A stretch of DNA of 64,000 nucleotides from NCBI RefSeq assembly GCF_014904735.1, contig NZ_JACZCR010000026.1, forward strand, positions 124,001 to 188,000. The letters run 5' to 3'. Below are positions 63,032-64,000 of the stretch, one piece after another. The notes beneath the pieces were generated by a model, which saw nothing but the letters and a program-made list of their open reading frames with translations, did not search any database and had not been told where the DNA came from. This DNA is from Microbulbifer hainanensis. GTDB lineage: Bacteria; Pseudomonadota; Gammaproteobacteria; Pseudomonadales; Cellvibrionaceae. Numbering within the stretch: position 1 is the first letter of the stretch; every line of letters begins with the position of its first letter. The position numbers were made by a program, and so were the translations under genes.

Positions 63032-64000
63032 ATGCTTAAGAAGAAGTTGCTCGCGGGCTTACTTGCCACTTCAGCATTGCTCAGTGCGTGTGGGGAAAAA
63101 CAGGCTGCGCCGCAGGGAATGACTCCCGCGGTGACTGTGGTCACCCTGAAGGCCAAGCCGGTGGTGCTCACCCGGGAACTGCCCGGGCGTACCAGTCCGT
63201 TCAAGGTCGCCGAAGTGCGCCCGCAGGTGAACGGTATCGTCAAGGAGCAGCTGTTCCGCGAGGGCGGCATGGTCAAGGCCGGTGAATCGCTGTACCAGCT
63301 GGATGACGCCACTTACCGTGCCGATTACGACAGCGCCAAGGCCAACCTGCAGAGCGCCCGGGCCGAGCTGAATGTGGCCCGCCTGAACGCGCGCCGCGTC
63401 GCCGAACTGGCTGGCACCGGCGCCGTCAGCAAGCAGGACAACGACAACGCCAAGGCCACGTTGCAGCGGGCCCAGGCGGCGGTGGCCGCAGCCAAGGCGG
63501 CGATGGAACGCAAGCGCATCGAAGTGGATTACGCGCGCATCAGTGCGCCGATTGCCGGTCGAATCGGCAAATCCAGTGTCACCCAGGGCGCGCTGGTCAC
63601 CGCCAATCAGTCTGCCGCGCTGGCGACCGTGCAGCAGCTGGATCCGATCTACGTGGATTTGAATCAGTCGACTACCGAATTGCTGAGCCTGCGCAAGGCG
63701 CTGGCCGCCGGTACCGTGGAGTCCGCGGACGACCTGCCGGTTTCGATCAAGCTGGAAGACGGCAGCACTTACGAACACCCGGGCAAGCTGCAGTTTGCCG
63801 AGGCCAGCGTCGACCCTTCCACTGGCAGTGTGTTGCTGCGGGTGGTGGTACCGAATCCGGACCATATGCTGCTGCCGGGTATGTACGTGCGCGCGGCGAT
63901 CGGTCGCGGGGTGCGTGAAAACGGCATCCTCGTGCCGCAGCAGGGCGTCGCCCGCGATCCAAAGGGCAATACCACGGCAATGGTGGTCAATGGCGAAGGC
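63032..64000 (+). CDS. RND efflux membrane-fusion lipoprotein, AcrA/MexA family (3' end outside window)
   Basis: At least 323 residues, frame open to the last base. Lipoprotein signal with Cys20 (LLSAC). Lipoyl half-motif GIVKEQLFREGGMVKAGESLYQLDDATYRADYDSAKANL, a long helical hairpin (ARLNARRVAELAGTGAVSKQDNDNAKATLQRAQAAVAAAKAAMERKRIEVDYARISAPIAGRIGKS in blocks), second lipoyl half and beta domain up to VLVPQQGVARD. Periplasmic adaptor of a drug efflux RND pump; the acrB-like gene should follow outside the window. CGAGG eight nt before the ATG. Confidence 0.93.
   Translation, partial: MLKKKLLAGLLATSALLSACGEKQAAPQGMTPAVTVVTLKAKPVVLTRELPGRTSPFKVAEVRPQVNGIVKEQLFREGGMVKAGESLYQLDDATYRADYDSAKANLQSARAELNVARLNARRVAELAGTGAVSKQDNDNAKATLQRAQAAVAAAKAAMERKRIEVDYARISAPIAGRIGKSSVTQGALVTANQSAALATVQQLDPIYVDLNQSTTELLSLRKALAAGTVESADDLPVSIKLEDGSTYEHPGKLQFAEASVDPSTGSVLLRVVVPNPDHMLLPGMYVRAAIGRGVRENGILVPQQGVARDPKGNTTAMVVNGEG

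Noticed and set aside
1-64000. CRISPR arrays, prophage, insertion sequences, restriction or toxin-antitoxin modules
   Set aside because: No repeat-spacer pattern, transposase, integrase or such pairs were seen in any frame.

Overview
The window looks like an ordinary chromosomal segment of a GC-rich marine-type gammaproteobacterium. The gene orders exbB-exbD-msbA-lpxK-kdsB-murB and gacA(uvrY)-uvrC-pgsA followed by tRNA genes, a complete gspC-M type II secretion operon, an LPS-type outer membrane and large TonB-dependent receptors all point to Gammaproteobacteria. A Cellvibrionales/Microbulbifer-like organism is my best guess, but that is inference from gene content and protein style, not a database result.

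Layout. 1-500: 3' part of a protein with a Pro-Glu-Lys/Arg-rich tail. 0.7-6.5 kb: ExbB/ExbD-type energisers, lipid A flippase MsbA, LpxK, KdsB and MurB. 6.5-10.7 kb: AlkB-like dioxygenase, then GacA-type regulator, UvrC and PgsA. 10.9-11.8 kb: minus-strand tRNA-Leu and tRNA-Cys, a degenerate second tRNA-Cys copy, their probable promoter, and an AT-rich stretch ending in a plus-strand terminator with no recognised gene in front of it. 11.8-16.6 kb: exported metallopeptidase-like protein, tRNA-Pro, TesB thioesterase, exported cyclophilin, and a TetR regulator with a DUF1285 protein. 17.1-21.6 kb: a large lipoprotein plus TonB-dependent receptor. 21.9-25.9 kb: electron-transfer flavoprotein genes (etfD divergent from etfBA) with a PsrA-like operator. 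26.1-36.8 kb: type II secretion operon. 37.0-40.0 kb: two small conserved proteins and a hybrid sensor kinase that has lost its phospho-accepting histidine. 40.2-44.4 kb: Oar-like receptor divergent from a secreted S1/P1 nuclease. 44.5-47.1 kb: arsRC-acr3-arsH. 47.3-50.7 kb: modABC with convergent modE, modE lying directly behind xthA. 51.6-55.9 kb: Prc protease, msrPQ. 55.9-62.0 kb: heavy-metal RND efflux operon with a His/Cys-rich small protein in front. 62.0-64.0 kb: TetR repressor divergent from an AcrA-type efflux adaptor that runs off the window.

How the genes work together. Most of the window serves the cell envelope: lipid A/KDO/peptidoglycan precursors, type II export of enzymes, two TonB-dependent receptors, periplasmic protein quality control (Prc, MsrPQ, cyclophilin) and toxic metal or drug efflux. 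Several operators could be read by eye and fit their genes: a ModE-like inverted repeat on the modA promoter, a PsrA-like box before etfB, an ArsR-like repeat before arsR, and a shared CATTCATGAAT(G/A) palindrome before both TetR-linked transcription units. I did not find a clearly new multi-gene system, CRISPR array, prophage or insertion sequence. The strongest unusual items are the His-less hybrid kinase, the degenerate tRNA-Cys inside the tRNA operon, the orphan transcript with terminator near 11.5-11.74 kb, and the AIG-type metal RND pump with its His-rich partner.
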